This document shows, piece after piece, positions 16,448 through 24,219 of a DNA stretch of 64,000 nt. This DNA comes from [Mycobacterium] manitobense (GTDB lineage Bacteria; Actinomycetota; Actinomycetes; Mycobacteriales; Mycobacteriaceae): positions 124,001 through 188,000 of the forward strand of contig NZ_JACKSJ010000235.1 in the NCBI RefSeq assembly GCF_025821665.1. The letters run 5' to 3'. Position 1 is the first letter of the stretch; each line of letters opens with the position of its first letter. Position numbers and translations under genes: made by a program. The notes below the pieces were generated by a model. That model was not told the DNA's origin, searched no databases, and saw only the letters and a program-made list of their open reading frames with translations.

Positions 16448-18022
16448 TCACATCCGGAACACGCCGTAGGAGACCGGCTCGAGCGGGGCCTGCCCCACCA
16501 CCGAGAGAGCCAGCCCGAGCACGGTTCTGGTGTCGACGGGGTCGATGACCCCGTCGTCCCACAGCCGCGCCGTCGAGTAATAGGGATTGCCCTGGTGTTC
16601 GTACTGGTCGCGGATCGGGGCCTTGAACGCCTCCTGCTCCTCGGCAGGCCACGGATCCCCCGCCGCCTCGCGGGCGTCCGCACGCACCGTCGCGAGCACC
16701 GACGCCGCCTGCTCGCCGCCCATCACCGAGATCCGGGCGTTGGGCCACATCCAGAGGAACCGCGGCGAGTACGCCCTGCCGCACATCGAGTAGTTGCCCG
16801 CGCCGTACGAGCCGCCGATCACCACCGTCAGCTTGGGCACCCGCGCACAGGCGACCGCCGTCACCATCTTGGCGCCGTGCTTGGCGATGCCGCCTGCCTC
16901 GTAGTCGCGGCCGACCATGAACCCGGCGATGTTCTGCAGGAACAGCAGCGGCGTGCTGCGCTTGTCGCACAGTTCGATGAAATGCGCGCCCTTGAGCGCG
17001 GATTCGCCGAACAGCACCCCGTTGTTGGCGACGATGCCGACCGGATGGCCGTGGATGCGGGCGAAGCCTGTCACCAGCGTCGTGCCGTATTCGGCCTTGA
17101 ACTCCGAGAATTCGCCGCCGTCGACGATCCGGGTGATCACCTCGTGCACGTCGTAGGGCACCCGGGCGTCGACGGGAACCACGTCGTAGAGCTCGGTCTG
17201 GTCGGCCACCGCGTCGACCGTCGGCGCGACGTCCCAGGGCGGCGTGCTGCGCGGACCCAGCGTCGCGACGATGCGCCGCACGATGCGCAGGGCGTCGCGG
17301 TCGTCGTGGGCGAGATGGTCGGTGACCCCGGAGGTCTTGGAGTGCAGGTCGCCGCCGCCGAGGTCCTCGGCCGTCACCACCTCCCCGGTCGCCGCCTTCA
17401 CCAGCGGCGGACCGCCGAGGAAGATGGTGCCCTGATTGCGCACGATGACGGCTTCGTCGCTCATCGCGGGCACGTACGCCCCGCCCGCGGTGCAGGATCC
17501 GAGCACCGCAGCGATCTGCGCGATGCCGCGCGCGGACAGGGTGGCCTGGTTGTAGAAGATGCGGCCGAAGTGGTCGCGGTCCGGGAACACCTCGTCCTGC
17601 CGCGGCAGGAAGGCGCCGCCGGAGTCGACGAGGTAGATGCACGGCAGCTGGTTCTGGCCGGCGATCTCCTGCGCGCGCAGGTGCTTCTTGACCGTCACCG
17701 GGTAGTAGGTACCGCCCTTGACCGTCGCGTCGTTGGCCACGATCATGCACTCGCGCCCGGAGATCCGGCCGATGCCGGCGATCATCCCGGCGCCGGGACA
17801 CTCGTCGTCATACATGCCGTCGGCGGCAAGCGGCGCCACTTCCAGGAACGGGCTGCCCGGGTCGAGCAGGCCGTCCACCCGGTCGCGCGGCAACAGCTTG
17901 CCCCGCCCGACGTGGCGCTCCCGTGCCTTGGCGGGACCGCCGAGGGCGGCGGTGGCCAACTTGTCGCGCAACTGCGCCACCAGGGCGAGGTGATCCTCGC
18001 GGTGTGATGACCGCGGCGTCAT
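16448..18022 (-). CDS. accD1: Acyl-CoA carboxylase beta chain (carboxyltransferase)
   Basis: 524 residues, a full-length carboxyltransferase with N- and C-terminal crotonase-like domains: LLPRDRVDGLLDPGSPFLE near the start, YLVDSGGAFLPRQ, GSCTAGGAYVPAMSDEAVI, then FLQNIAGFMVGRDYE, GGSYGAGNYSMCGRAYSPRF and WPNARISVMGGEQAASVL. This arrangement matches methylcrotonyl-CoA carboxylase beta subunits. It is the first gene of the leftward operon; a 20-bp palindrome lies in the 96-nt divergent gap to bkaR. M. tuberculosis has scoB, scoA and fadD35 between accD1 and the regulator; they are absent here. Confidence 0.94.
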   Translation of the reverse strand: MTPRSSHREDHLALVAQLRDKLATAALGGPAKARERHVGRGKLLPRDRVDGLLDPGSPFLEVAPLAADGMYDDECPGAGMIAGIGRISGRECMIVANDATVKGGTYYPVTVKKHLRAQEIAGQNQLPCIYLVDSGGAFLPRQDEVFPDRDHFGRIFYNQATLSARGIAQIAAVLGSCTAGGAYVPAMSDEAVIVRNQGTIFLGGPPLVKAATGEVVTAEDLGGGDLHSKTSGVTDHLAHDDRDALRIVRRIVATLGPRSTPPWDVAPTVDAVADQTELYDVVPVDARVPYDVHEVITRIVDGGEFSEFKAEYGTTLVTGFARIHGHPVGIVANNGVLFGESALKGAHFIELCDKRSTPLLFLQNIAGFMVGRDYEAGGIAKHGAKMVTAVACARVPKLTVVIGGSYGAGNYSMCGRAYSPRFLWMWPNARISVMGGEQAASVLATVRADAREAAGDPWPAEEQEAFKAPIRDQYEHQGNPYYSTARLWDDGVIDPVDTRTVLGLALSVVGQAPLEPVSYGVFRM

Positions 18023-18040
18023 CGCAGCACCCGTTCTTTT

Positions 18041-18060
18041 GAGTTAATGAGGAATAACTC
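18041..18060. promoter_or_regulatory. Palindromic operator GAGTTA-N8-TAACTC between accD1 and bkaR
   Basis: Perfect 6-bp half-sites separated by 8 nt, 18 nt upstream of accD1 and 58 nt upstream of bkaR. Position and symmetry fit a TetR dimer controlling both directions. Confidence 0.65.
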
Positions 18061-18118
18061 ATGGTATGTTAGTGGCGATTAACCGAGATGTCCACCGCCG
18101 AAATCGAGGAGCCACAGT

Positions 18119-18736
18119 GTGACCTCTCCGGCGCCGCAGGACGGCACCCGCCGCAGCCGGGCGAAATCCGACCGCCGCAGTCAGCTCATCGCCGCGGCGG
18201 AGCGACTGGTGGCCGAAAAGGGCTATCTCGCCGTGCGGTTGGAGGACATCGGCGCGGCGGTGGGAGTGAGCGGACCCGCCATCTACCGGCACTTCCCCAA
18301 CAAGGAGGCGATGCTGGTCGAACTGCTGGTCGGCATCAGCACCCGGTTGCTCGCCGGGGCTTCGGAGGTGGTCGCCGGCACCGACGACGCGGCAAGCGCG
18401 CTCGAGGGGCTCATCGACTTCCATCTGGACTTCGCACTCGGCGAGTCCGACCTGATCCGGATCCAGGACCGCGACCTCGGCCATCTCCCCGATCCCGCCA
18501 AGCGGCAGGTGCGTAGAGCGCAGCGGCAGTACGTGGAGATCTGGGTGTCGGTGCTGCGCCGGTTGGACGACACCGTGGGTGAGGCCGACGCCCGGCTGAT
18601 GGCGCACGCCGCGTTCGGGCTGCTCAACTCGACGCCGCACAGCGTGAAACCCTCGACGACGAGAGCGGCCGAGGCCAGCTCGCGTTCCGTCCTGAAGAAG
18701 ATGACGGTCGCTGCGCTGACCTCGGCCGGTCGCTGA
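18119..18736 (+). CDS. bkaR: TetR family repressor BkaR
   Basis: 205 residues with an N-terminal TetR helix-turn-helix (about 18-65: RRSQLIAAAERLVAEKGYLA, LEDIGAAVGVSGPAIYRHF) and a helical ligand domain. Its counterpart Rv2506 (BkaR) represses the branched-chain ketoacid operon in mycobacteria, and here it lies divergently next to accD1 with a 20-bp palindrome between. The GTG start at 18119 is preceded by GAGGAG. The ligand is not evident from sequence; an acyl-CoA of the pathway is a reasonable guess. It ends shortly before two convergent small genes. Confidence 0.88.
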   Translation: MTSPAPQDGTRRSRAKSDRRSQLIAAAERLVAEKGYLAVRLEDIGAAVGVSGPAIYRHFPNKEAMLVELLVGISTRLLAGASEVVAGTDDAASALEGLIDFHLDFALGESDLIRIQDRDLGHLPDPAKRQVRRAQRQYVEIWVSVLRRLDDTVGEADARLMAHAAFGLLNSTPHSVKPSTTRAAEASSRSVLKKMTVAALTSAGR

Positions 18737-18748
18737 GGTAACTGAGAG

Positions 18749-18904
18749 CTAATACCAGACTTTTCGGCCACCCACCGCGCGTCCGGTCGAGCCCAGGATC
18801 CACAGGACGACACCGATGACGATCAGGACGACGCCGATGTACATCACTATCGGGATGCTGATGAAGTATCCCAGCAAGGCCAGGATGATTCCGAGGATGA
18901 TCAT
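18749..18904 (-). CDS. Small DUF6131-like membrane protein (51 aa)
   Basis: A 51-residue protein, mostly hydrophobic: helix one (IILGIILALLGYF), a short turn (ISIPIVMY) and helix two (IGVVLIVIGVVLWILG), ending in a basic tail (GRAVGGRKVWY). Two-helix proteins of this kind occur widely in mycobacteria and are annotated DUF6131; function unknown. The ATG overlaps the stop of the upstream 87-residue gene (ATGA), so the two are translated together. Confidence 0.75.
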   Translation of the reverse strand: MIILGIILALLGYFISIPIVMYIGVVLIVIGVVLWILGSTGRAVGGRKVWY

Positions 18905-19164
18905 GCCAACACTCCAATCTTGTATTCGATTGTCTGCCCGGAGGGTTCGGGCAGGTCACTTGCGCTTGGCTCCGGAACATTGACGTTGCAGTCAGCCTTC
19001 GGATTGACGCCGAAGTAGTTGAGCGGTCCCGCCACCACCGTGAGGGCGATGTTGGCTGCGGTTGCGCAGTTCGCGTCGCCGGTCTTGAAATAATCGCGCT
19101 GATAGGCAGCGAAGACGCCGATCAGCAACCAGATGAGCACAATCAAGCCGAGTAGGCCCCTCAT
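18901..19164 (-). CDS. Small membrane-anchored hypothetical protein (87 aa)
   Basis: 87 residues with one N-terminal membrane helix (LLGLIVLIWLLIGVFAAY) and a short exported domain with two cysteines (ANCATAANIALT and ADCNVNVPE), then a proline-containing tail. GGAGG 6 nt upstream supports the ATG at 19164. It is first in a coupled pair with the 51-residue protein. No function can be named. Confidence 0.75.
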   Translation of the reverse strand: MRGLLGLIVLIWLLIGVFAAYQRDYFKTGDANCATAANIALTVVAGPLNYFGVNPKADCNVNVPEPSASDLPEPSGQTIEYKIGVLA

Positions 19165-19255
19165 GCCGTGCCTCCATCCCTTTTGCGCCCTAGTGGCGCA
19201 GCACGAGTTTTACCCAACCGACAAATTCTCCAAACCTCGCCTCAGCGACCAGGGC

Positions 19256-21148
19256 TCATCCGATGGCGGTGGCGGCGAACGCCTTCATCAGCCACTGACG
19301 CATCGCGTTGACCAGCACCGCACGGTTTTCCCGCTTGACGATCTCGTGGCCGTCGTCGTCGAACGTCAGGAGCTCGGTTGTGCGGTCCAGCGATCGCAAC
19401 GCCTCGAACATTTGCTGCGATTCGCTCGGGGGCACGTTGGTGTCGTTCGCACCGTGCACCAGCAGTAGCGGAGCGGTCAATGCGTGCACCCGCAGCAGCG
19501 GCGACAACCGCTCCAGCAGCTCCCGGTCGCCGATCGGATGGCCGTATTTCGGATACGCCGCGGCGGCGATCCACGGCTCCGTGGTGCGGTACCAGGTGTT
19601 GAGGTCGCTCATCCCACAGATGCTGATGCCCGCCGCGAACAGTTCGGGGTGGAATGCCAGGGCGGCCTGGGTCAGGTATCCGCCGTAGGACCAGCCGCAG
19701 CAGGCGATCCGGTCGGCCGACACCGCCTCGCGGTCGATGAGGAAGTGCACACAGTCCGCGACGTCGTCGATGGCCGCGAACCGCAGCTCCTTGTCGTCGG
19801 CGTGCATGAACGCCCGGCCGCCGCCACCGGAACCGCGGACGTTCGGGGTGAACACGGTGATGCCCGCCTCCAGCAGCGGCGGATAGAACTCGTTGTAGCC
19901 CGGCCGCGACTGCCCCTCGGGCCCGCCGTGCAGGAAGATCATCGCGCCGATCGGTTCCACCGGGGCGGGCGGCCGGTAGAGCCAGCCGCTGAACTCCAGC
20001 CCGTCGCGTGCGGTGACGAATTCCAGTGTCGGGTCCGCGGTCAGCGGCCCGAGGCTGGGCTCGCGGTGTACGCGTTCCCATTCGCGGGTGCGCGGGTCGA
20101 CCAGTTCGATGGTCGGCGGCAGCGACGGACTCTCCACCGTCATCGCCACCATCGACCCGCCTGCGCTGATGGTGAGCTCGGTGGCCACCAGGCCGGGCAG
20201 CGGGATCGGCGGACTCAGCGTGTTGTCCGCGTACTCCAGGATCTGTAACTCGCTGCAGCCGTGCTTGTTCCACAGCAGCGCCACGGTCGACAGGTCGTCG
20301 CTGACGACGAACTCGTCGAGATCGAACCCCGGCTTCTCGGCGAGCACGTGGTACGACACGCCGTCTGCGGTGCTGGTGACCTCGATGAGCCGGGCGTGCG
20401 ATGCCCCGTTGTCACTGCGGATCAGCGCCCGCACGAAGCCCTCGGTGCTGTTGAGGCCATAGGTCTTCGCCGGGTGGTACAGCTCGAAGGACTCGCCCGT
20501 CGTTCCGGCGCGCAGCCGCCGCGGGGTGTGGTCGTCGAGGATGAAGCCGAGGTCGGTGGTCGAGCCGGGATCGTAGGGCAGCAGGGCGAACTCGGTGAGT
20601 CCGCGCAGCAGGATCAGGTCCCGGTACCCGCGCGGTCCGACGCGCACCAGCGCAGCGCCGGCCCAGGCGTCGACCAGCCGGCCTGCGGTGCGCCGGTCGA
20701 GCACCACCGTGCTGCCGTCGGCCGGGTCGATCAGGCACGAACTGCCCACTCCGTCCTCGCCGGTGAGGATCGCCGCGACCTGCGTGCCGTCCCAGCCGAT
20801 CAGCTCGGCGCTGCCCTCGGGATGTCCGTGGGGCCAGCTGTCGATCCGGCGGGCGTCGCGGTCATCGGGATCGTTTGTCACCACCCAGATCTGGAATCGG
20901 TCGCTGCCGTCCGGTGCGACCTGGCAGGCCAGCCAGTGACCGTCCGCGGAGTGCATCACCCGGGTGACCGGGCCCTCGACCGGCAGTTCGACGTCACGCG
21001 AGGAACTCGCGCGCCAGCCTCGCAGGAACCGCTGCACCGCCCGTGGAAAGCCACCGTCGTCGACGAGGTGGGCGAATGCCGTCGCATCCGGCGACAGTGA
21101 CGCGCCGTAGTTCGCCCGCACCTGCCGTCTCACGCCTTGATTGTCCAT
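19256..21148 (-). CDS. S9 prolyl-oligopeptidase family peptidase (Rv0457c-like)
   Basis: 630 residues: an N-terminal beta-propeller-like region (about 1-370) and a C-terminal alpha/beta-hydrolase domain. The catalytic triad is visible as Ser487 (GWSYGGY), Asp569 (HGANDTNVP) and His601 (DDDGHEI), with the oxyanion segment FLHGGPEGQSRPGYNEF earlier. No signal peptide is seen, so it is probably cytoplasmic, acting on short peptides. ATG 21148 is chosen; the long reading to 22915 is a shadow across the MFS gene. In M. tuberculosis the related Rv0457c lies elsewhere, so its place between the bkaR block and the Rv2507-like gene is a local rearrangement. Confidence 0.9.
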   Translation of the reverse strand: MDNQGVRRQVRANYGASLSPDATAFAHLVDDGGFPRAVQRFLRGWRASSSRDVELPVEGPVTRVMHSADGHWLACQVAPDGSDRFQIWVVTNDPDDRDARRIDSWPHGHPEGSAELIGWDGTQVAAILTGEDGVGSSCLIDPADGSTVVLDRRTAGRLVDAWAGAALVRVGPRGYRDLILLRGLTEFALLPYDPGSTTDLGFILDDHTPRRLRAGTTGESFELYHPAKTYGLNSTEGFVRALIRSDNGASHARLIEVTSTADGVSYHVLAEKPGFDLDEFVVSDDLSTVALLWNKHGCSELQILEYADNTLSPPIPLPGLVATELTISAGGSMVAMTVESPSLPPTIELVDPRTREWERVHREPSLGPLTADPTLEFVTARDGLEFSGWLYRPPAPVEPIGAMIFLHGGPEGQSRPGYNEFYPPLLEAGITVFTPNVRGSGGGGRAFMHADDKELRFAAIDDVADCVHFLIDREAVSADRIACCGWSYGGYLTQAALAFHPELFAAGISICGMSDLNTWYRTTEPWIAAAAYPKYGHPIGDRELLERLSPLLRVHALTAPLLLVHGANDTNVPPSESQQMFEALRSLDRTTELLTFDDDGHEIVKRENRAVLVNAMRQWLMKAFAATAIG

Positions 21149-21235
21149 CGTGTCCGGCGGCGGGGTCGGCCTCCCCCCGGAACCGAGCCGCCGCGACGGC
21201 GGCTTACGCGGGTACCCTGCGACCATGAGGTGGGC

Positions 21236-21958
21236 ATGACCGGATCGCGTCGCGACGGCGAGGAGCCGGGCTATCACGACCCCGCGTACGCCAACCAGCC
21301 GCCGTACGGCAATTACCCGCCACCCACCGGGCCCGCCCCCACCCAGCGGTTGCCGCAGTATTCGCAGTACGGCTACGACCCCGCCGATCCGTACGCCGCC
21401 GGCCAGTACGCCCCCCACGAACCGGCCGAACCCCCGCCCGGCGAGCCGAAGTCGCCCCAGTGGCTCTGGTGGGTGGCCGCGGCCGCGGTGCTGGTGGTCG
21501 TCGGACTGGTGATCGCACTGGTCATCTCGAACAGCTCCCGCCAGCAGACGGTGGTCGCACCGGCACCGGCGATGCCCGAGCCCACCGCCAGCACCACCCC
21601 GCGCACGACCACCACCACCTCGCCGAGCCCAAGGCCGGTGCTCCCGCTGCCCACCACCTCTGCGCCGACACCGACGACGACGGTGTCCGGGCAGACAGAG
21701 ACCGTCACCTACGACGTCTCCGGCGACGGCCGGGCGATCAGCATCACCTACACCGACAGCGGCGGGCTCCCGCAGACCGAGTTCAACGTGATGCTGCCGT
21801 GGAGCAAGCAGGTGGACCTGCCCGCGCCCGCGCAGAATGCCGCGCGGATCAGCATCATCAACCTCGGCAACCAGGTGTCCTGCACCGTCTCGATCAACGG
21901 CGTGACGACCGAGCAGCACACCGGAGCCGGGCTCACGATCTGCGCGGGACTGGGCTAG
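21236..21958 (+). CDS. Proline-rich membrane protein with MmpS-like C-terminal domain (Rv2507-like)
   Basis: 240 residues: a Pro/Tyr-rich cytoplasmic segment (about 10-75), one transmembrane helix (WWVAAAAVLVVVGLVIALVI, about 80-99), a Thr/Pro/Ser-rich linker, and a C-terminal domain reminiscent of MmpS (TVTYDVSGDGRAISITYTD, LPWSKQV, QVSCTVSINGV, with two cysteines). No mmpL gene is adjacent, so a pump partner is not implied. ATG 21236 has GAGGTGGG upstream. Its stop overlaps the stop of the convergent MFS gene. Matches the position of Rv2507. Confidence 0.82.
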   Translation: MTGSRRDGEEPGYHDPAYANQPPYGNYPPPTGPAPTQRLPQYSQYGYDPADPYAAGQYAPHEPAEPPPGEPKSPQWLWWVAAAAVLVVVGLVIALVISNSSRQQTVVAPAPAMPEPTASTTPRTTTTTSPSPRPVLPLPTTSAPTPTTTVSGQTETVTYDVSGDGRAISITYTDSGGLPQTEFNVMLPWSKQVDLPAPAQNAARISIINLGNQVSCTVSINGVTTEQHTGAGLTICAGLG

Positions 21959-23274
21959 CGCGGACGCTTCGGCACGCGCACGAACAGCATCGCGATCAGG
22001 CCGAGCGCCAGCACCGCGGCCAGCCCGCCCATCCCGGCGCGATCGGTGCCGAACAGCGCGATCGCCGAGGCGAAGAACCACGGCGCCAGCGGCGACGCGG
22101 CCCGCCCCGTGGTGGTGTACAGCCCGAACGCCACGCCTTCCTTGCCCTCCTCGGTGATGCGCAGCATCTGGGTGCGCGCCGATGACTGGGTCGGTCCGAC
22201 GAACAGGCACAGCAGCAGCCCGCAGATCCAGAACGCTGTGGTGCCGTCGAGGGTGATCAGCACGATCGAGACCACCACCATCGACGCCAGCGACCCGACG
22301 ATGACGGGTTTGGAGCCCACCCGGTCGTCGAGCAGTCCGCCGAGCACCGCGCCCAATGCGGCCACCACGCACGCGCAGACGCCGAACAGCAGCAGGTCGG
22401 CCTGGGACACGCCGTAGACCGCCCCGCCCAGCACGGCGCCGAACTGGAAGACCCCGGTGAGGCCGTCCCGGAAGATCGCGCTGGCGACCAGGTAGTAGAC
22501 GATGTTGTGGTCGCGCCGCCACTGGTCCTTGAGCTCCGCCCACAGCTTCCGGTAGGCGCCGAGGAAGCCGACCCGCGGCAGCACGTCGACCGGGGCCTCG
22601 ACGCCGCGCTTGAGCAGCAGCGGGATGGCGAACAGCACGAACCAGGCGGCGGTGAGCAGCATGGCCGCGCGCACCGGCCAGCCGTCCGCGGCGGTGATGC
22701 CGAAGAATCCGCGGGTCGGGCCGTCGCCCTGCACCAACCCGAGATAGACGATGAGCAACAGCCCGACACTGCCGAAATATCCTGCCGCAGCGCCGAAGCC
22801 GGAGATACGACCGGAACTCTCCGGCGTGGACAGGTTCCGCAGCATCGCGTTGTACGGCACCGTCGCCAGATCGCTGCACGCCGCCGTGAACGCCAGCAGA
22901 ATCAGGCCCGGCCACAGGTAGCGGGGGTCGTCGCGGATCAGGCTCATCGAGGCGGTCGAGGTCACCGCGACGCCGGTCAGCACGATCAGCATCGGGCGCC
23001 TGCGGTGCGCGGCGTCGACCCAGATGCCCGTCGCCGGTGCGAGCAGCGCGACGATCAGACCGGACACGGTCAGCGCGTTACCGAGCCAGCCCGCCGGCGT
23101 CGTCGGCCCGGCCAGGCCCTCGCCGACCTGTCCGGTGAGGTACACCGAGAACACGAAGGTGATGACGATGGCGTTCATCCCGGTGGCGCCGCAGTCCCAC
23201 AGCGCCCACGCGACGACCCCCGACCGCGGCGGGGTCCGCTCGGGCGATGCGGGCGGACGCGACGACACGCTCAT
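21955..23274 (-). CDS. MFS permease (Rv2508c-like)
   Basis: 439 residues, 12 predicted membrane segments, with weak MFS motif A-like loops (GIWVDAAHRRRPMLI and GGLLDDRVGSKPVIV). The large central loop contains KRGVEAPVDVLPR. Relatives are annotated as leucine/alanine-rich integral membrane proteins; substrate unknown. A TAGGGT hexamer 8 nt before the ATG and lack of a ribosome binding site suggest a leaderless mRNA. Divergent from cmrA with an 86-nt gap, as with Rv2508c/Rv2509. Confidence 0.87.
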   Translation of the reverse strand: MSVSSRPPASPERTPPRSGVVAWALWDCGATGMNAIVITFVFSVYLTGQVGEGLAGPTTPAGWLGNALTVSGLIVALLAPATGIWVDAAHRRRPMLIVLTGVAVTSTASMSLIRDDPRYLWPGLILLAFTAACSDLATVPYNAMLRNLSTPESSGRISGFGAAAGYFGSVGLLLIVYLGLVQGDGPTRGFFGITAADGWPVRAAMLLTAAWFVLFAIPLLLKRGVEAPVDVLPRVGFLGAYRKLWAELKDQWRRDHNIVYYLVASAIFRDGLTGVFQFGAVLGGAVYGVSQADLLLFGVCACVVAALGAVLGGLLDDRVGSKPVIVGSLASMVVVSIVLITLDGTTAFWICGLLLCLFVGPTQSSARTQMLRITEEGKEGVAFGLYTTTGRAASPLAPWFFASAIALFGTDRAGMGGLAAVLALGLIAMLFVRVPKRPR

Positions 23275-23282
23275 CGCCGCCC

Positions 23283-23288
23283 ACCCTA
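23283..23288 (-). promoter_or_regulatory. -10 element (TAGGGT) for the MFS gene
   Basis: TAGGGT on the minus strand, 8 nt before the ATG at 23274. Confidence 0.4.
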
Positions 23289-23347
23289 GTGGCAGCCGCC
23301 GTCCACGGCCCCCGGTGCAGGCCGGGAGGGCGCGGTGCGGCCCGCGA

Positions 23348-23353
23348 TATAGT
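23348..23353 (+). promoter_or_regulatory. -10 element (TATAGT) for leaderless cmrA
   Basis: TATAGT followed by 7 nt and then the ATG at 23361; no Shine-Dalgarno sequence. Confidence 0.6.
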
Positions 23354-23360
23354 CCCGCCC

Positions 23361-24167
23361 ATGCCGATTCCCGCTCCCCGCCCCGAATCCCGCGCGGTCG
23401 TCACCGGCGCCTCTCAGAACATCGGCGAAGCCCTGGCCATCGAACTGGCCGCCCGCGGACACCACCTGATCATCACCGCCCGCCGCGGCGAGGTGCTCGC
23501 CGCGCTGGCCGACCGGTTGACCAAGCAGTACGGCGTGACCGTCGAGGTACGGGCCGTCGACCTGGCCGATCCGAGCGCGCGCACCGAGCTGTGCGACGAA
23601 CTCGCCGGACGTGACATCTCGATCCTGTGCGCCAACGCGGGCACCGCGACCTTCGGTCCGCTGTCGCGGCTCGATCCGGCCGACGAGAAGGCGCAGGTGC
23701 AGCTGAACGTCCTCGGCGTGCACGACCTGGTGCTCGCCGTGGTGCCCGGCATGGTGGCGCGGCGGGCAGGCGGCATCCTGATCTCGGGCTCGGCCGCAGG
23801 CAACTCACCGATCCCCAACAACGCCACCTATGCGGCGAGCAAGGCGTTCGTCAACACCTTCAGCGAGTCGCTGCGCGGTGAACTCAAGCACGACGGTGTG
23901 CACGTCACGGTGCTGGCGCCCGGCCCGGTGCGCGAGACGCTGCCGGACACCGACGAGCAGTCGCTGGTCGAGAAGCTCATCCCGGACTTCCTGTGGATCT
24001 CCACCGAGTACACCGCCAAGCTGTCGCTGGACGGCCTGGAGCGCAACAAGATGCGGGTGGTCCCCGGCGTCACGTCCAAGGCGATGTCGGTGGCCAGCGG
24101 ATACGCGCCGCGGTCGATCGTGACGCCGATCGTCGGCGCCGTGTACAAGAAACTCGGCGGCGACTAG
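23361..24167 (+). CDS. cmrA: Short-chain dehydrogenase, mycolate reductase CmrA (Rv2509-like)
   Basis: 268 residues with the classic SDR layout: NADPH-binding TGASQNIGEAL near residue 14, LCANAG near 89, and the catalytic Ser of ISGSAAG with Tyr/Lys of YAASK near 155-159. Length and gene context (MFS gene divergent, HerA-like and orn genes downstream) match Rv2509, whose homologues reduce the 3-oxo intermediate made by Pks13 to the mature beta-hydroxy mycolic acid. The reaction is inferred from that synteny and length; SDR sequences alone do not prove substrate. The start is leaderless-type. Confidence 0.88.
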   Translation: MPIPAPRPESRAVVTGASQNIGEALAIELAARGHHLIITARRGEVLAALADRLTKQYGVTVEVRAVDLADPSARTELCDELAGRDISILCANAGTATFGPLSRLDPADEKAQVQLNVLGVHDLVLAVVPGMVARRAGGILISGSAAGNSPIPNNATYAASKAFVNTFSESLRGELKHDGVHVTVLAPGPVRETLPDTDEQSLVEKLIPDFLWISTEYTAKLSLDGLERNKMRVVPGVTSKAMSVASGYAPRSIVTPIVGAVYKKLGGD

Positions 24168-24219
24168 TCATTTCGGCGCGCTCACGATCGCTGGGCGAAC
24201 GTTTTCGCGCCGAGATCGC

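Noticed and set aside
14457..17801. 1114-residue reading that would fuse accA1 to an upstream Arg-rich segment
   Set aside because: The extension is an out-of-frame shadow of accD1; the biotin carboxylase N-terminus begins at 16439.
19256..22915. 1219-residue reading of the S9 peptidase
   Set aside because: The extra N-terminal part overlaps the MmpS-like and MFS genes and is Arg/Gly-rich nonsense; ATG 21148 starts the real protein.
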